The notes under the pieces were generated by a model. That model worked only from the letters and a program-made list of their open reading frames with translations. It did not search any database and had not been told where the DNA came from. Made by a program: the position numbers and the translations under genes. Shown here one piece after another: positions 1-8,115 of a DNA stretch of 64,000 nucleotides (within the stretch, counting starts at the first letter, position 1; every line of letters starts with the position of its first letter). The stretch is from Rubrobacter_A sp965214435 (lineage in GTDB: Bacteria > Actinomycetota > Rubrobacteria > Rubrobacterales > Rubrobacteraceae): the NCBI GenBank assembly GCA_965214435.1, contig OZ243960.1, forward strand, positions 2,666,001 through 2,730,000, written 5' to 3'.

Positions 1-532
1 CCCCGAGCGGGATGAGCTTCTGCCCGGCGGCGACCAGCGCCGCAGCCGTAGAATACAGGTAGGCGGGAAGGACCTCTTCGAGCCCGGCCCCGAGGTGCGG
101 CGCTACCACCCCGTAACCGACGGCCAGGTTGCCCGGTGACCCGCCGTCCCGCACCAGGCTGGAGAACTCGTCCAACAGCCCGCCACCTTCGAGGTTCAGC
201 GCCCCGACGCCCGCCAGCACGCTCGCCAGAAACCGGCGGCCGGTAGCCGCGCTAGCCGCCCGGAGTTCGCGGGTTAGCTTAGTGGCCGAGAGTAGCCGGT
301 CTATGTGAACTAGCTCCTCCAGCGCATCCGCGGCGTAGGCGGCCCGCAAAGCCACGCAGTCAGAGGTGGCGGCGGCGTCCAGGTGGAGCCCGACGGCGCG
401 CTCCAGGTCCTCCGGTCCCGCGAGTTCTCCAGCCTCGAAAAAGGCTTCCAGGCCCAGCGAGTGGGCAAAGGCCCCGGTCGGGAAGGCGGAGTCCGAGATC
501 TGGAGCAGACTGAGTAGCGATTGCGGTCTCAC
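1..532 (-). CDS. ureF: Urease accessory protein UreF (3' end cut by window edge)
   Basis: UreF is a urease maturation factor. It acts in the cytoplasm with UreD and UreG to deliver nickel to the UreABC apoenzyme. Translated from a GTG at 530-532, the N terminus reads LLQISDSAFPTGAFAHSLGLE, the hallmark start of the UreF family. The start overlaps the ureC stop by one base (TAGTG), so the two genes are probably translationally coupled. About 177 codons are visible and the C terminus lies outside the window. ureG and ureD are expected further left but cannot be seen. No stop or frameshift is present in the visible part. Confidence 0.9.
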   Translation of the reverse strand, partial: MRPQSLLSLLQISDSAFPTGAFAHSLGLEAFFEAGELAGPEDLERAVGLHLDAAATSDCVALRAAYAADALEELVHIDRLLSATKLTRELRAASAATGRRFLASVLAGVGALNLEGGGLLDEFSSLVRDGGSPGNLAVGYGVVAPHLGAGLEEVLPAYLYSTAAALVAAGQKLIPLG

Positions 533-2238
533 TAGAACAGGAAGTACCGCTGGGCAAGGGATAGGTCCGTGGCTGGCTCGCACGTAATGTACTCGCCGTC
601 TACCCGCACCTCGTAGGTCTCCGGATCCACCTTAATCTCCCCGACATAGTCGTTCAAGAGCATATCCTTTTTGCCCAGGTTGCGCGTGTCATGTACCGGA
701 ACGACCTGGCGCTGCAAGCCTAAAGTTTCGCCGATACCGTCTTCGGCGGCGGCCCCGGAGGTGAAGGTGTAGCACAGAGAGCCTATAGGCATGCCGGTCC
801 CGCCGAAGTTCGGGCGCGAGAAGACCGGTTCGGGGTACGGGCTGGAGGCGTTGGGGTCGCCCATCTGCGAGTAGGCCACCAGCCCGCCCTTTATGACGAC
901 GTTCGGCTTGACCCCGAAAAAGGCCGGCTGCCACATTATGAGGTCGGCGAGCTTGCCGACCTCCACGGAGCCGATGCGGTCCGCGATGCCGTGGGTTATG
1001 GCGGGGTTTATGGTGCACTTGGCGACGTAGCGCTTGACGCGGTGGTTGTCGTGGTAGTGGTTGTCTTCCGGTAGGTGGCCGCGCTGGCGCTTCATCTTCG
1101 AGGCGGTCTGGAAGGTGCGCTGGTAGACCTCTCCTATACGACCCATCGCTTGGGAGTCACTGCTCATCATGGAGAGCGCGCCGATGTCCTGCAAGATGTC
1201 CTCGGCGGCGATGGTCTCGCCCCGGACCCGGCTCTCGGCGAGGGCTACCTCCGCCGGGACGTTGGGGTTCAGGTGGTGGACGACCATGACCATCGGGACG
1301 TGCTCGGCGATGGTGTCGGTGGTCCAGGGGCGGGTCGGGGTCGTGGAGCTTGGCAGGACGTTTTCCAGGCCGCACACCTCCATGATGTCCGGGGCGTGGC
1401 CGCCACCGGCACCCTCGGTGTGGAAGGTGTGGATCGTACGCCCCTCGAAAGCTCCCATGCTGTCCCCGACAAAGCCCATCTCATTCATGGAGTCGGTGTG
1501 GAGCGGCACCTGCACGTCCATCTCGTCGGCCACCGAAAGGGCGATGCGGATGGCCTGGGTGGTCGCGCCGTAGTCCTCGTGTACCTTCAGGCCGCAGGCA
1601 CCGGCGCGCACCTGTTCCCGGAGGGCGTCGGGGCTTGAAGAACTGCCCTTGCCGAAAAAGCCGATGTTTACCGGAAGGGTTTCCGTAGCCTCGAACATCC
1701 GGTGCAGGTTCCAGGCTCCCGGGGTACTGGAGACGGCGATGGAGCCGGTAAAGGGTCCGGTGCCGCCGCCGAGCAGCGTGGTGGTGCCGCCGGAGATGGC
1801 GTGCGGGACCTGCTCGGGGGCTACGAAGTGGACGTGGGAGTCGACGGCGCCGGCCGTGATGATAAAGCCCTCGCCGGACATGACGTCCGTGGAGGCTCCT
1901 ATCTGCATGGTCACCCCGTCCTGGATGTCGGGGTTTCCAGCCTTGCCGATACCGGCTATGAGGCCGTCGCGGATGCCGATGTCCGCCTTGATGATCCCGG
2001 TGTGGTCGATGATGAGAGCGTCGGAGATGACGAGGTCCATCGTGCCCTGTTCGCGGGTCGCCATGCCCTGGCCCATGCCGTCGCGGGCGACTTTCCCGGA
2101 ACCGAACGTGGCCTCCTCGCCGAGGACGGTACGGTCCTCCTCGACCTGGACGATGAGGTCCGTGTCGGCCAGCCGCATCCGGTCGCCGGCGGTCGGGCCG
2201 AAGCCCTGCTGATACCCTGGCCGGCCTATCTGCGCCAT
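532..2238 (-). CDS. ureC: Urease alpha (catalytic) subunit UreC
   Basis: This is the catalytic subunit of nickel urease, which hydrolyses urea to ammonia and carbamate. The 568 residues match the family's usual length of about 570. Nickel ligands are visible: His135 and His137 (DSHVHF), the lysine to be carbamylated Lys218 with His220 (GLKVHED), His247, His273 and Asp361 (SSDSQAMGR). The C terminus ends in the conserved AQRYFLF. The catalytic flap reads MVVHHL, so the usual cysteine before the two histidines (Cys319 of Klebsiella) is Val320; His321/His322 are kept. The ATG overlaps the ureB stop (TAATG), and ureF follows with another one-base overlap. Function as urease is secure; the effect of the flap change is inference. 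Confidence 0.97.
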   Translation of the reverse strand: MAQIGRPGYQQGFGPTAGDRMRLADTDLIVQVEEDRTVLGEEATFGSGKVARDGMGQGMATREQGTMDLVISDALIIDHTGIIKADIGIRDGLIAGIGKAGNPDIQDGVTMQIGASTDVMSGEGFIITAGAVDSHVHFVAPEQVPHAISGGTTTLLGGGTGPFTGSIAVSSTPGAWNLHRMFEATETLPVNIGFFGKGSSSSPDALREQVRAGACGLKVHEDYGATTQAIRIALSVADEMDVQVPLHTDSMNEMGFVGDSMGAFEGRTIHTFHTEGAGGGHAPDIMEVCGLENVLPSSTTPTRPWTTDTIAEHVPMVMVVHHLNPNVPAEVALAESRVRGETIAAEDILQDIGALSMMSSDSQAMGRIGEVYQRTFQTASKMKRQRGHLPEDNHYHDNHRVKRYVAKCTINPAITHGIADRIGSVEVGKLADLIMWQPAFFGVKPNVVIKGGLVAYSQMGDPNASSPYPEPVFSRPNFGGTGMPIGSLCYTFTSGAAAEDGIGETLGLQRQVVPVHDTRNLGKKDMLLNDYVGEIKVDPETYEVRVDGEYITCEPATDLSLAQRYFLF

Positions 2239-2624
2239 TAGCTTTCCTCCCCGGAACTCTGGTCCATAAAGCCCTGCTCGCGAGCCCGCCGGAACGCCTC
2301 GTCCCTGACGGAATCGTCGTCCAGAGCGCCTTCGACGAGGCCGTTGAAGCCGTGGACGACCCGGTTACCGGTGTAGGCCACGAGGTTTACATCCACTTCG
2401 TCGCCGGGCTCAAAGCGGGTGTAGGCTCCCGCGTAGGCATCTACCCGCATTCCGTAGGCTTTCTCGCGGTCAAAGCTCAGGGCCTTGTTGACCTCGAAAA
2501 AGTGGAAGTGGCTGCCGACTATGATCTGGCGGTCGCCGGTGTTAGTGACGGTTACGCTCGCGCTCTGGCGGCCCCCGTTGAGTTCCAGGTTCCCTTCAGC
2601 GGGCAGGTTCTGGCCGGGTATCAC
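2238..2624 (-). CDS. ureB: Urease beta subunit UreB
   Basis: This is the small structural beta subunit of urease, 128 residues. The reading frame is open further upstream, but the family N terminus (VIPGQ, compare MIPGE in homologues) begins at a GTG at 2622-2624 preceded by AAGGAGG, so this start was chosen. The family motifs GSHFHFFEVN and YGMRVDAYAGAYTRFEPGD are present. It lies 19 bp downstream of ureA and shares one base with the ureC start. The separate ureA, ureB and ureC genes are the usual bacterial arrangement, not the fused UreAB of Helicobacter. Confidence 0.95.
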   Translation of the reverse strand: MIPGQNLPAEGNLELNGGRQSASVTVTNTGDRQIIVGSHFHFFEVNKALSFDREKAYGMRVDAYAGAYTRFEPGDEVDVNLVAYTGNRVVHGFNGLVEGALDDDSVRDEAFRRAREQGFMDQSSGEES

Positions 2625-2643
2625 GCTCGCCTCCTTGCGCCAC

Positions 2644-2946
2644 TCACGATATGGGGCTCCGGACGGTGACCATACGCGTCCCGGTGGGGAAGGTGGCTTC
2701 CACCTCCACCTGCGTAACCATCTCGGGTACACCCTCCATCACGTCGTCGCTGGTGAGGATCTCGGCCCCGTGGCTCATCGCTTCGGAGACGCTCTTGCCG
2801 TCGCGGGCGTCCTCCATGAGTTGCGCCGCGATGAGCGCCACCGACTCCGGGTAGTTGAGCTTCAGACCCCGTTCCTTGCGGTCCCGGGCGATCTGGGCCG
2901 CCAGGTAGACCATCATCTTCTCTTGCTCCCTGGGCGTGAGTTGCAT
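2644..2946 (-). CDS. ureA: Urease gamma subunit UreA
   Basis: This is the 100-residue gamma subunit of urease. It starts MQLTPREQEKMM and contains LNYPESVALI and the C-terminal VEATFPTGTRMVTV, all typical of UreA. An ATG seven codons upstream is in frame, but the chosen ATG has GGGAGGAG about five bases ahead and gives the usual family length. It is the first gene of the ureABC-F operon, and a candidate SigB-type promoter lies about 55 bp upstream. Confidence 0.95.
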   Translation of the reverse strand: MQLTPREQEKMMVYLAAQIARDRKERGLKLNYPESVALIAAQLMEDARDGKSVSEAMSHGAEILTSDDVMEGVPEMVTQVEVEATFPTGTRMVTVRSPIS

Positions 2947-2999
2947 ACTTACTCCTCCCTCGTCCACAGTGCTCGGCGCTGGTTGGCCGTTTGCCTCAG

Positions 3000-3025
3000 A
3001 TACCCCATTTGTGCGGCGCGTAACC
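3000..3025 (-). promoter_or_regulatory. Candidate SigB/SigF-type promoter of the urease operon
   Basis: On the minus strand the sequence reads GGTTAC (3025-3020), exactly 14 bases, then GGGTAT (3005-3000). This closely fits the GTTTAA-N14-GGGTAT consensus of Bacillus SigB and actinobacterial SigF promoters. The predicted RNA would have a leader of about 45-50 bases before ureA. A SigB-type sigma factor is encoded at 12387-13199. Assignment rests on the motif alone. Confidence 0.5.
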
Positions 3026-3088
3026 GCACTGCCGTTGACTCTCGACTTTTGAAGGGATGGATCAGGAACCGCTCGAAGCTTTCGCCTT

Positions 3089-3196
3089 TTAGCCGGCCTT
3101 CTTTCTGGGCGGCGGAAAGCCCATGCCGGTGCCGTCCTTGACTCTCACTTTTTCTTCCCACGGCACGCGGTACTCGCCGGCTAAGAGGTCGTGCAT
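3089..3196 (-). CDS. Possible 35-residue small protein downstream of pilC
   Basis: A 35-codon frame starts at the ATG at 3194-3196, seven bases after the pilC stop, and ends at a TAA at 3089-3091. The product is basic, begins MHDLLAGEYRVPWEEKV and ends in GFPPPRKKAG. Codon choice is GC-rich at third positions, like real genes here, but the ribosome binding site is weak. No family was recognised. It may be translated with pilC or may be chance. Confidence 0.35.
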   Translation of the reverse strand: MHDLLAGEYRVPWEEKVRVKDGTGMGFPPPRKKAG

Positions 3197-3202
3197 GACA
3201 CT

Positions 3203-4414
3203 CTACTCGATAAGCTCGAATATCTGGAACATCGGCATGTACATGGCGACGATTATGCCGCCGACGATACCGCCGATCACCACTATCATCAACGGCTCGA
3301 TGATTGAGGTCAGGGACTTTACCGTCGCGTCTACTTCGGACTCGTAGAAGTCGGCTATCTTGGCGAGCATTCCGTCGATGTCACCCGTTTCTTCGCCGAC
3401 GGCGATCATGCGGGTGACCATCGGCGGGAATACCGGCTCGGACTCCAGCGGTTTGTAAATCGGGATGCCCTGGCGGATCGAGTCCCGGCTCTTCATCAGC
3501 GCGTTCTCTATGACCCAGTTGCCCGCGGAAGTACCCGTAATCTCCAGCGCCTGCAGGATCGGCACGCCGGCCGCGCTCAGGGTTCCGAGCGTCCGGGCAA
3601 ACCGGGCGAGCGCGACTTTCTGGACGACCTCGCCTATCTTTACCGGAAACTTCAGTACCGTCTGGCCCCAGAACTTGCGGCCGGGCTCGGTCTTGATCCA
3701 GCGCATAAAGAGTATCACGCCCCCGATGAGCGCCGCGAAGAATACCACCCCGCCAAACCCGGTAAGCAGGTCCGAAGCGCCCATCGCTATCCGGGTCGGC
3801 AGCGGGAGCGTCCCGCCCAGGTCCTCAAACATCTTGGCGAAGATCGGGACGATAAAGATCAGCATGAACGAAGCTGCCAGGATCGCGAGTACTAGCACGA
3901 CCGTCGGGTAGGTCATGGCACTCTTGACCTTGCGCCGCAGCTCCTGATCGTTCTCCAACTGGGAGGCTATCCGGAGGAGCACCCCGTCGAGGATGCCGCC
4001 GATCTCCCCGGCCCGCACCATCTCGACGTACAGGCGGTTGAAGGTGTCCGGGTGCTTGTCTAGGGCTTCGGAGAGCGCGAGACCAGCCTCGACGTCCTTG
4101 CGGACACTCGTTAGCGTCTCTTTGAGCTTCGGGTTCGTCGTCTGCTCGCTCAGGACGTACAGCGCCCGGACTATCGGGAGGCCGGCGTTGATCATGGTGG
4201 CGAACTGCCGGGTAAAGATGACGACGTCGGTTAGCTTTACTTTCTTGAACTTCTCCAGCAGGTCTTTCTGCCCGACGCCCTGCTCTTTGATGTCGATAAC
4301 CAGAAGTCCCTGCTGACGCAGCGACGAGGCGACGGCCATCGTGCTCTCACCCTCTATCTGATCCTGGTGGACCTGACCCTGCCGGTCGCGGGCCTTGTAA
4401 GTAAATACCGACAT
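3203..4414 (-). CDS. pilC: Type IV pilus inner-membrane platform protein PilC (T2SSF family)
   Basis: PilC is the polytopic platform protein on which the PilB/PilT ATPases act during type IV pilus assembly and retraction. The protein is about 403 residues, with an N-terminal FTYKARD motif, two repeated GspF domains (TRQFATMINAGLPI and LARFARTLGTLSAAGVPI) and hydrophobic segments near residues 170-195, 215-240 and at the C terminus. The end, VAMYMPMFQIFELIE, is characteristic of the family. The ATG at 4412-4414 was chosen; a GTG at 4421-4423 just after the pilT stop is an alternative. It is coupled to pilT. No PilB, minor pilin or PilMNO gene is adjacent, so other pilus parts must lie elsewhere. 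Confidence 0.92.
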   Translation of the reverse strand: MSVFTYKARDRQGQVHQDQIEGESTMAVASSLRQQGLLVIDIKEQGVGQKDLLEKFKKVKLTDVVIFTRQFATMINAGLPIVRALYVLSEQTTNPKLKETLTSVRKDVEAGLALSEALDKHPDTFNRLYVEMVRAGEIGGILDGVLLRIASQLENDQELRRKVKSAMTYPTVVLVLAILAASFMLIFIVPIFAKMFEDLGGTLPLPTRIAMGASDLLTGFGGVVFFAALIGGVILFMRWIKTEPGRKFWGQTVLKFPVKIGEVVQKVALARFARTLGTLSAAGVPILQALEITGTSAGNWVIENALMKSRDSIRQGIPIYKPLESEPVFPPMVTRMIAVGEETGDIDGMLAKIADFYESEVDATVKSLTSIIEPLMIVVIGGIVGGIIVAMYMPMFQIFELIE

Positions 4415-4423
4415 CCAGGCCAC

Positions 4424-5560
4424 CTACCTCCGCATCGCGGACATACCGGGCCGGCTGCCGGGACGTCCCGAGTTGCCGTTACCGTTTCCGCCGCCACTGC
4501 CGGAAAGCCGCTGTAACTCTTCGGGGTTATTCGAGTGCTTCTCGGCTTCTTCGCGGGAGACGAGGTTCTTGCGCAAGAGTTCTACGAGGGCGGCGTCCAT
4601 CGTCTGCATCCCGAACTTCGAGCCGGTCTGCATGGCGGAGTAAATCTGGTGGTTTTTCCCCTCCCGGATGAGGTTTCTCACCCCCGGGGTCGGCGCGAGA
4701 ATCTCACACGCCGGCACCCGGCCCTTGCCGTCGCGCTTCGGCAAGAGCGTCTGGGTTATGACCCCCTGCAAAGCGTTGGCTAGCTGCGTGCGGATCTGGC
4801 TCTGCTGGTGGCTCGGAAAGACGTCGATGATCCGGTCCACGGTCTGCGGGGCGTCCTGGGTGTGGAGCGTCCCGAACACGAGGTGGCCGGTCTCGGCGGC
4901 GGTTACCGCCAGGTGGATGGTCTCAAGGTCCCGCATCTCGCCGACCAGGATGACGTCCGGGTCCTGCCTTAGAACGTGCTTGAGGGCGGCGGCGAAACTC
5001 TTGGTGTCCTGGTTGACCTCCCGCTGGTTGACGACGCACTTTTTATGGTTGTGCAGAAACTCTATCGGGTCCTCGACGCTCATTATGTGCTCGTGGCGGG
5101 TATCGTTGATCCGGTCGATCATCGACGCCAGCGTGGTCGATTTGCCGCTGCCGGTCGGCCCCGTTACCAGGACTAGTCCCCGCGGCTTCTCGGTCATGTC
5201 CTGTATGGCTTTCGGCAGGCCGAGGGCGTCGAAGCTCATTATCTCGTGCGGCACGGTCCGGAATGCCGCCCCTAAAGAGCCGCGCTGGTAGTAGATGTTT
5301 ACCCGGAAACGGGCCACTCCCGGCAGCATGTAAGCGAAGTCTAGCTCCCAGTTGTTCTCCAGCCGCTGGCGCTGCTCGTTGGTGAGTATGTCGTAGATCA
5401 ACTCGCGGGTTACCGTCGGTGTTAGCTTCGGATAATCCAGAGCCTGCACCTTGCCGTGCAACCTCACCATCGGCGGCACCCCGACGGTGATGTGCAGGTC
5501 GCTCGCGCCTTTGTCTATAACGTCGAACAGGTAATCATTTAATCCGGTGGTCTCGATCAT
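4424..5560 (-). CDS. pilT: Type IV pilus retraction ATPase PilT
   Basis: This is a hexameric cytoplasmic ATPase that drives pilus retraction and twitching or DNA uptake. The 378 residues show the Walker A motif GPTGSGKST near residue 134, the Asp box (EDPIEFLH), Walker B (DPDVILVGEMRD) and the His box (TAAETGHLVFGTLHT), all in PilT order. The C-terminal 30 residues are a low-complexity glycine/asparagine/arginine tail not usual for PilT. It lies directly upstream of pilC. A spaced inverted repeat lies 83 bp or more upstream and may be a control site. Confidence 0.95.
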   Translation of the reverse strand: MIETTGLNDYLFDVIDKGASDLHITVGVPPMVRLHGKVQALDYPKLTPTVTRELIYDILTNEQRQRLENNWELDFAYMLPGVARFRVNIYYQRGSLGAAFRTVPHEIMSFDALGLPKAIQDMTEKPRGLVLVTGPTGSGKSTTLASMIDRINDTRHEHIMSVEDPIEFLHNHKKCVVNQREVNQDTKSFAAALKHVLRQDPDVILVGEMRDLETIHLAVTAAETGHLVFGTLHTQDAPQTVDRIIDVFPSHQQSQIRTQLANALQGVITQTLLPKRDGKGRVPACEILAPTPGVRNLIREGKNHQIYSAMQTGSKFGMQTMDAALVELLRKNLVSREEAEKHSNNPEELQRLSGSGGGNGNGNSGRPGSRPGMSAMRR

Positions 5561-5915
5561 GCGCCGTCCTCACTCCTATCTTCTGTACCAACTGGTAATC
5601 GGCACGGACGGGCGAAAACTTTAGTAAACGTTAAACCCCACTCCGGATATGCCATCCGGCTTTGCAGAAATGTGCCGGCCGGCCAGACGAGAATATGTCA
5701 TCCGGTTGAGGCGATATAACCGCCCGCGCATCACCATTCTTTACATGAACAATGCAAAGAATTTCTACCCCGATGTACCGGCCCGGACGCCGCGCGAGCT
5801 CGGAAAAGAAGGCCGGACCGGTACCCCGGTTGTCGGTCCAAGACGCCCGGTTACTGCTTAGGAATTCCCGGCGGAGAGAGTGCGGATGACCCGCCGCAGT
5901 TGGTTAGGAGATGGC
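5561..5915. other. Intergenic region between pilT and the beta-helix gene
   Basis: About 355 bases lie between two divergent genes. It holds a perfect inverted repeat CCGGAT-N5-ATCCGG at 5643-5659 and, 46 bp on, a second copy of its right half (ATATGTCATCCGG). The short open frame at 5649-5861 lacks a convincing start signal and a recognisable product, so I do not call it a gene. The region must carry both promoters, but no clear -10/-35 pair was identified. Confidence 0.5.
5643..5706. promoter_or_regulatory. Inverted repeat plus repeated half-site upstream of pilT
   Basis: CCGGAT ATGCC ATCCGG (5643-5659) is a perfect dyad. The same element ATATG(C/T)CATCCGG recurs at 5693-5705, about 46 bp away, with 12 of 13 bases shared. 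The spacing and dyad suit a protein-binding site for pilT or the divergent gene. No regulator is identified. Confidence 0.35.
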
Positions 5916-7223
5916 ATGATCGGTAAATCAACAGCCCGGCAGTACCGGCGCAAATCCCCCAAGGTCGTCGGCGACCTTTCTCCGACCTTACGGAAAGCCT
6001 ACCGAAAAAGCGCCGCGCGAGTCGCGAGGCTCGTGGCCGTGGGGATGGCGGTGCTGGCGTTCGGCATAGTGGTCGCTCCCGCCGGGGCGGACGAAGTCAT
6101 GGACCCGCGCTCCGCCGACCCGGAGGGCGGTATGGTGGATACGCAACAGGAGATCGAGGCCCAGCTTGCGGCGGGCCGCAACGTCAGGCTCCCCGACGGA
6201 GAGGTGCGGGTAGAAGACCTCTACATACCGGCGGGCCTCCGCGTCGAGTCCGCAAACCGCCACGGCGCAAGGATGATACTCCGCCGGATGACGGATAAAC
6301 CCGCCGCGCGGCTCGGTCCGGGGGCGAGCCTGCGCGGCGTACGGGTCGACGGCAACAGCCGGAACCAGGCTTTATACGCGTACAGCCGCTACGACGGACG
6401 CGACACACCGGTACCGGACATCGGCTCCCCAGCGGTAAGCCTGGAAGGTAACAGAGCCTCGGTGAACGACGTAAGAGCCTACGACTGCCGGTACGACTGT
6501 TTCGAAGTCTCCGGGAGCGGCGGCAGGGTGGAGAACAGCGGGGCTTACAAGGCCGGACGTTTCGGGTATCGGGCGGGTCCGCTCGCGGAGGGAACCGTAT
6601 TCCGTAACGACTACGCCGAGCGCACAGGCACCGCGTGGCTCTACGACGGCGGCGGGGCCGGCTTCCAGATAACCGCTTCCCACTCCCGGGTGATAAACGC
6701 CACGACCCGTAACACCAACGGGGATGGCGTGGCGGCTTATGGCTCAAGCCTGAGGGACGTACAGGTAACGGACTCCCGGTTTATGGGCACGAAAAACCAC
6801 TGCGTTCACGGCGGAGGCCGGGGTTTCGTAATGGCCCGCAACTACTGTCGCTTTGCAGACAATGTCGGTTACCTGCTAGCCAATAACTGGAGGCCGGGAC
6901 ACGAGGCCGTCCGATCACAGGCTTCCGGGGTCATACGGGACTCTGTGGCCCTGGACACCCGTATCGGTGTGCGCGTGCACTGGGCTGAGAAAGGCGTAAA
7001 GGTCAGCAACGTCAAGATACACCGCTCTAAACACTACAACGTTTCATTCATCGACGTGAAAAACGCCTACGTCCGAAACAGCGTCCTCCGCTCTCCCGGA
7101 TACGGGACCGGCGTGGCCTGCCACATACACCGGAACAACAGTATGGTGCACGCCCCATCGACGGGTTCGTGGGCGAATAACTTGAACTATAGGGATAAGA
7201 CCCGGCCGAACTATTGCGGATAG
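5916..7223 (+). CDS. Exported right-handed beta-helix protein
   Basis: A 435-residue predicted exported protein. The basic N terminus is followed by a hydrophobic core (VAVGMAVLAFGIVVAPAGADE, about residues 42-62) that looks like a long signal peptide with cleavage after an alanine-rich stretch. The mature part repeats short strand-turn units rich in G, N, D and V, as in parallel beta-helix (pectin-lyase fold) proteins. I see no lyase catalytic signature. The ATG at 5916 was chosen because TAGGAGA lies five bases ahead; in-frame starts at 5880 and 5886 are alternatives. It stands alone, convergent with aroE. A role on surface polysaccharide is inferred from the fold only. Confidence 0.75.
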   Translation: MIGKSTARQYRRKSPKVVGDLSPTLRKAYRKSAARVARLVAVGMAVLAFGIVVAPAGADEVMDPRSADPEGGMVDTQQEIEAQLAAGRNVRLPDGEVRVEDLYIPAGLRVESANRHGARMILRRMTDKPAARLGPGASLRGVRVDGNSRNQALYAYSRYDGRDTPVPDIGSPAVSLEGNRASVNDVRAYDCRYDCFEVSGSGGRVENSGAYKAGRFGYRAGPLAEGTVFRNDYAERTGTAWLYDGGGAGFQITASHSRVINATTRNTNGDGVAAYGSSLRDVQVTDSRFMGTKNHCVHGGGRGFVMARNYCRFADNVGYLLANNWRPGHEAVRSQASGVIRDSVALDTRIGVRVHWAEKGVKVSNVKIHRSKHYNVSFIDVKNAYVRNSVLRSPGYGTGVACHIHRNNSMVHAPSTGSWANNLNYRDKTRPNYCG

Positions 7224-7233
7224 CCCGTTCTTT

Positions 7234-8100
7234 CTAGCGGATGGCGGCGCTCATCGCCCGGATGTCAGGCTCGCGGCCGGTCCAGATCCTCTGCGCGGCG
7301 ACTCCCTGGTAGAGCAGCATCCGGCCACCGGGGACCGTCAGCGCGCCGCGTTCGCGGGCCAGTTTTATCAGGGGCGTCTCGGTACCGGCGCGGTAGACGG
7401 CGTCGCAGATCACCCGCCCTCCCCCAATAACGGGGTCCGGTAGCGGCAGCGGGTCTTGCTCTCTCATCCCGAGATACGTGCTATTAACGAGGATCTCGGC
7501 TTTTTCAGCGGCTTCCGCGAGGTCTTTTTGTTGGTACACCCGGACCTCCATACCGGCTCCGGTTTCTAGCAGACGGCGGCGGAGGTCTTCGGCGCGCCCA
7601 GGAGTCCGGTTTACTATCGCCAGGGAGCTTACGCCGGCTTTCCACAGGGCGAATGCTATAGCGGCGGCGGCCCCGCCGGCGCCCAGGATCAAGGCCCGTC
7701 GGCCCGCAACGTCGGCCCCGGCCTCGCCGCAGGCTTCCACGAAACCACTCCCGTCGGTATTGAATCCCCGGGCTCTCTCGCTCTGTAGATCAACGGTGTT
7801 TACGGCCCCGGCGACGCGGGAGGTCTCGTCGAGCTCGTCGAGCAGCGGTAGTATGGCGGCTTTGTGCGGCATGGTAACGTTAAAGCCAACAAAGTTCGCA
7901 GCCCGGAGCCCGGCTACCGCGGCCGGCAACTCTTCCGAACTCACCTCTAGCGGTACGTAGATGTACTCCATCGGCCGGTCTTTCAGATTTCCCGCGGAAC
8001 TACCGGCTGAGAAAGCGGCGTTGTGCATCCGCGGGCTCAGGCTGTGGCTTATGGGATGGCCGATCACGCCGAGCAACCTTGTCGAGCCGCCGACCAGCAT
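7234..8100 (-). CDS. aroE: Shikimate dehydrogenase AroE
   Basis: AroE reduces 3-dehydroshikimate to shikimate with NADPH in the chorismate pathway. The 288 residues contain the substrate motif SHSLSPRMHNAAF near residue 18, the catalytic lysine in NVTMPHKAA, the aspartate in NTDGSGF, and the dinucleotide-binding loop GAGGAAAAIAFAL. The length is normal. It is the last gene of the alaS-ruvX-mltG-aroE run, 15 bp after mltG, and an mltG-aroE neighbourhood is common in bacteria. Confidence 0.96.
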   Translation of the reverse strand: MLVGGSTRLLGVIGHPISHSLSPRMHNAAFSAGSSAGNLKDRPMEYIYVPLEVSSEELPAAVAGLRAANFVGFNVTMPHKAAILPLLDELDETSRVAGAVNTVDLQSERARGFNTDGSGFVEACGEAGADVAGRRALILGAGGAAAAIAFALWKAGVSSLAIVNRTPGRAEDLRRRLLETGAGMEVRVYQQKDLAEAAEKAEILVNSTYLGMREQDPLPLPDPVIGGGRVICDAVYRAGTETPLIKLARERGALTVPGGRMLLYQGVAAQRIWTGREPDIRAMSAAIR

Positions 8101-8115
8101 TTGCTATCCGCTTCC

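Noticed and set aside
1075..2212. Long open frames on the plus strand opposite ureC
   Set aside because: They are antisense shadows created by high GC; no family signature and ureC is unambiguous.
5649..5861. 70-codon frame upstream of the beta-helix gene
   Set aside because: No ribosome site, no recognisable product and a basic, low-complexity composition; more likely promoter DNA.
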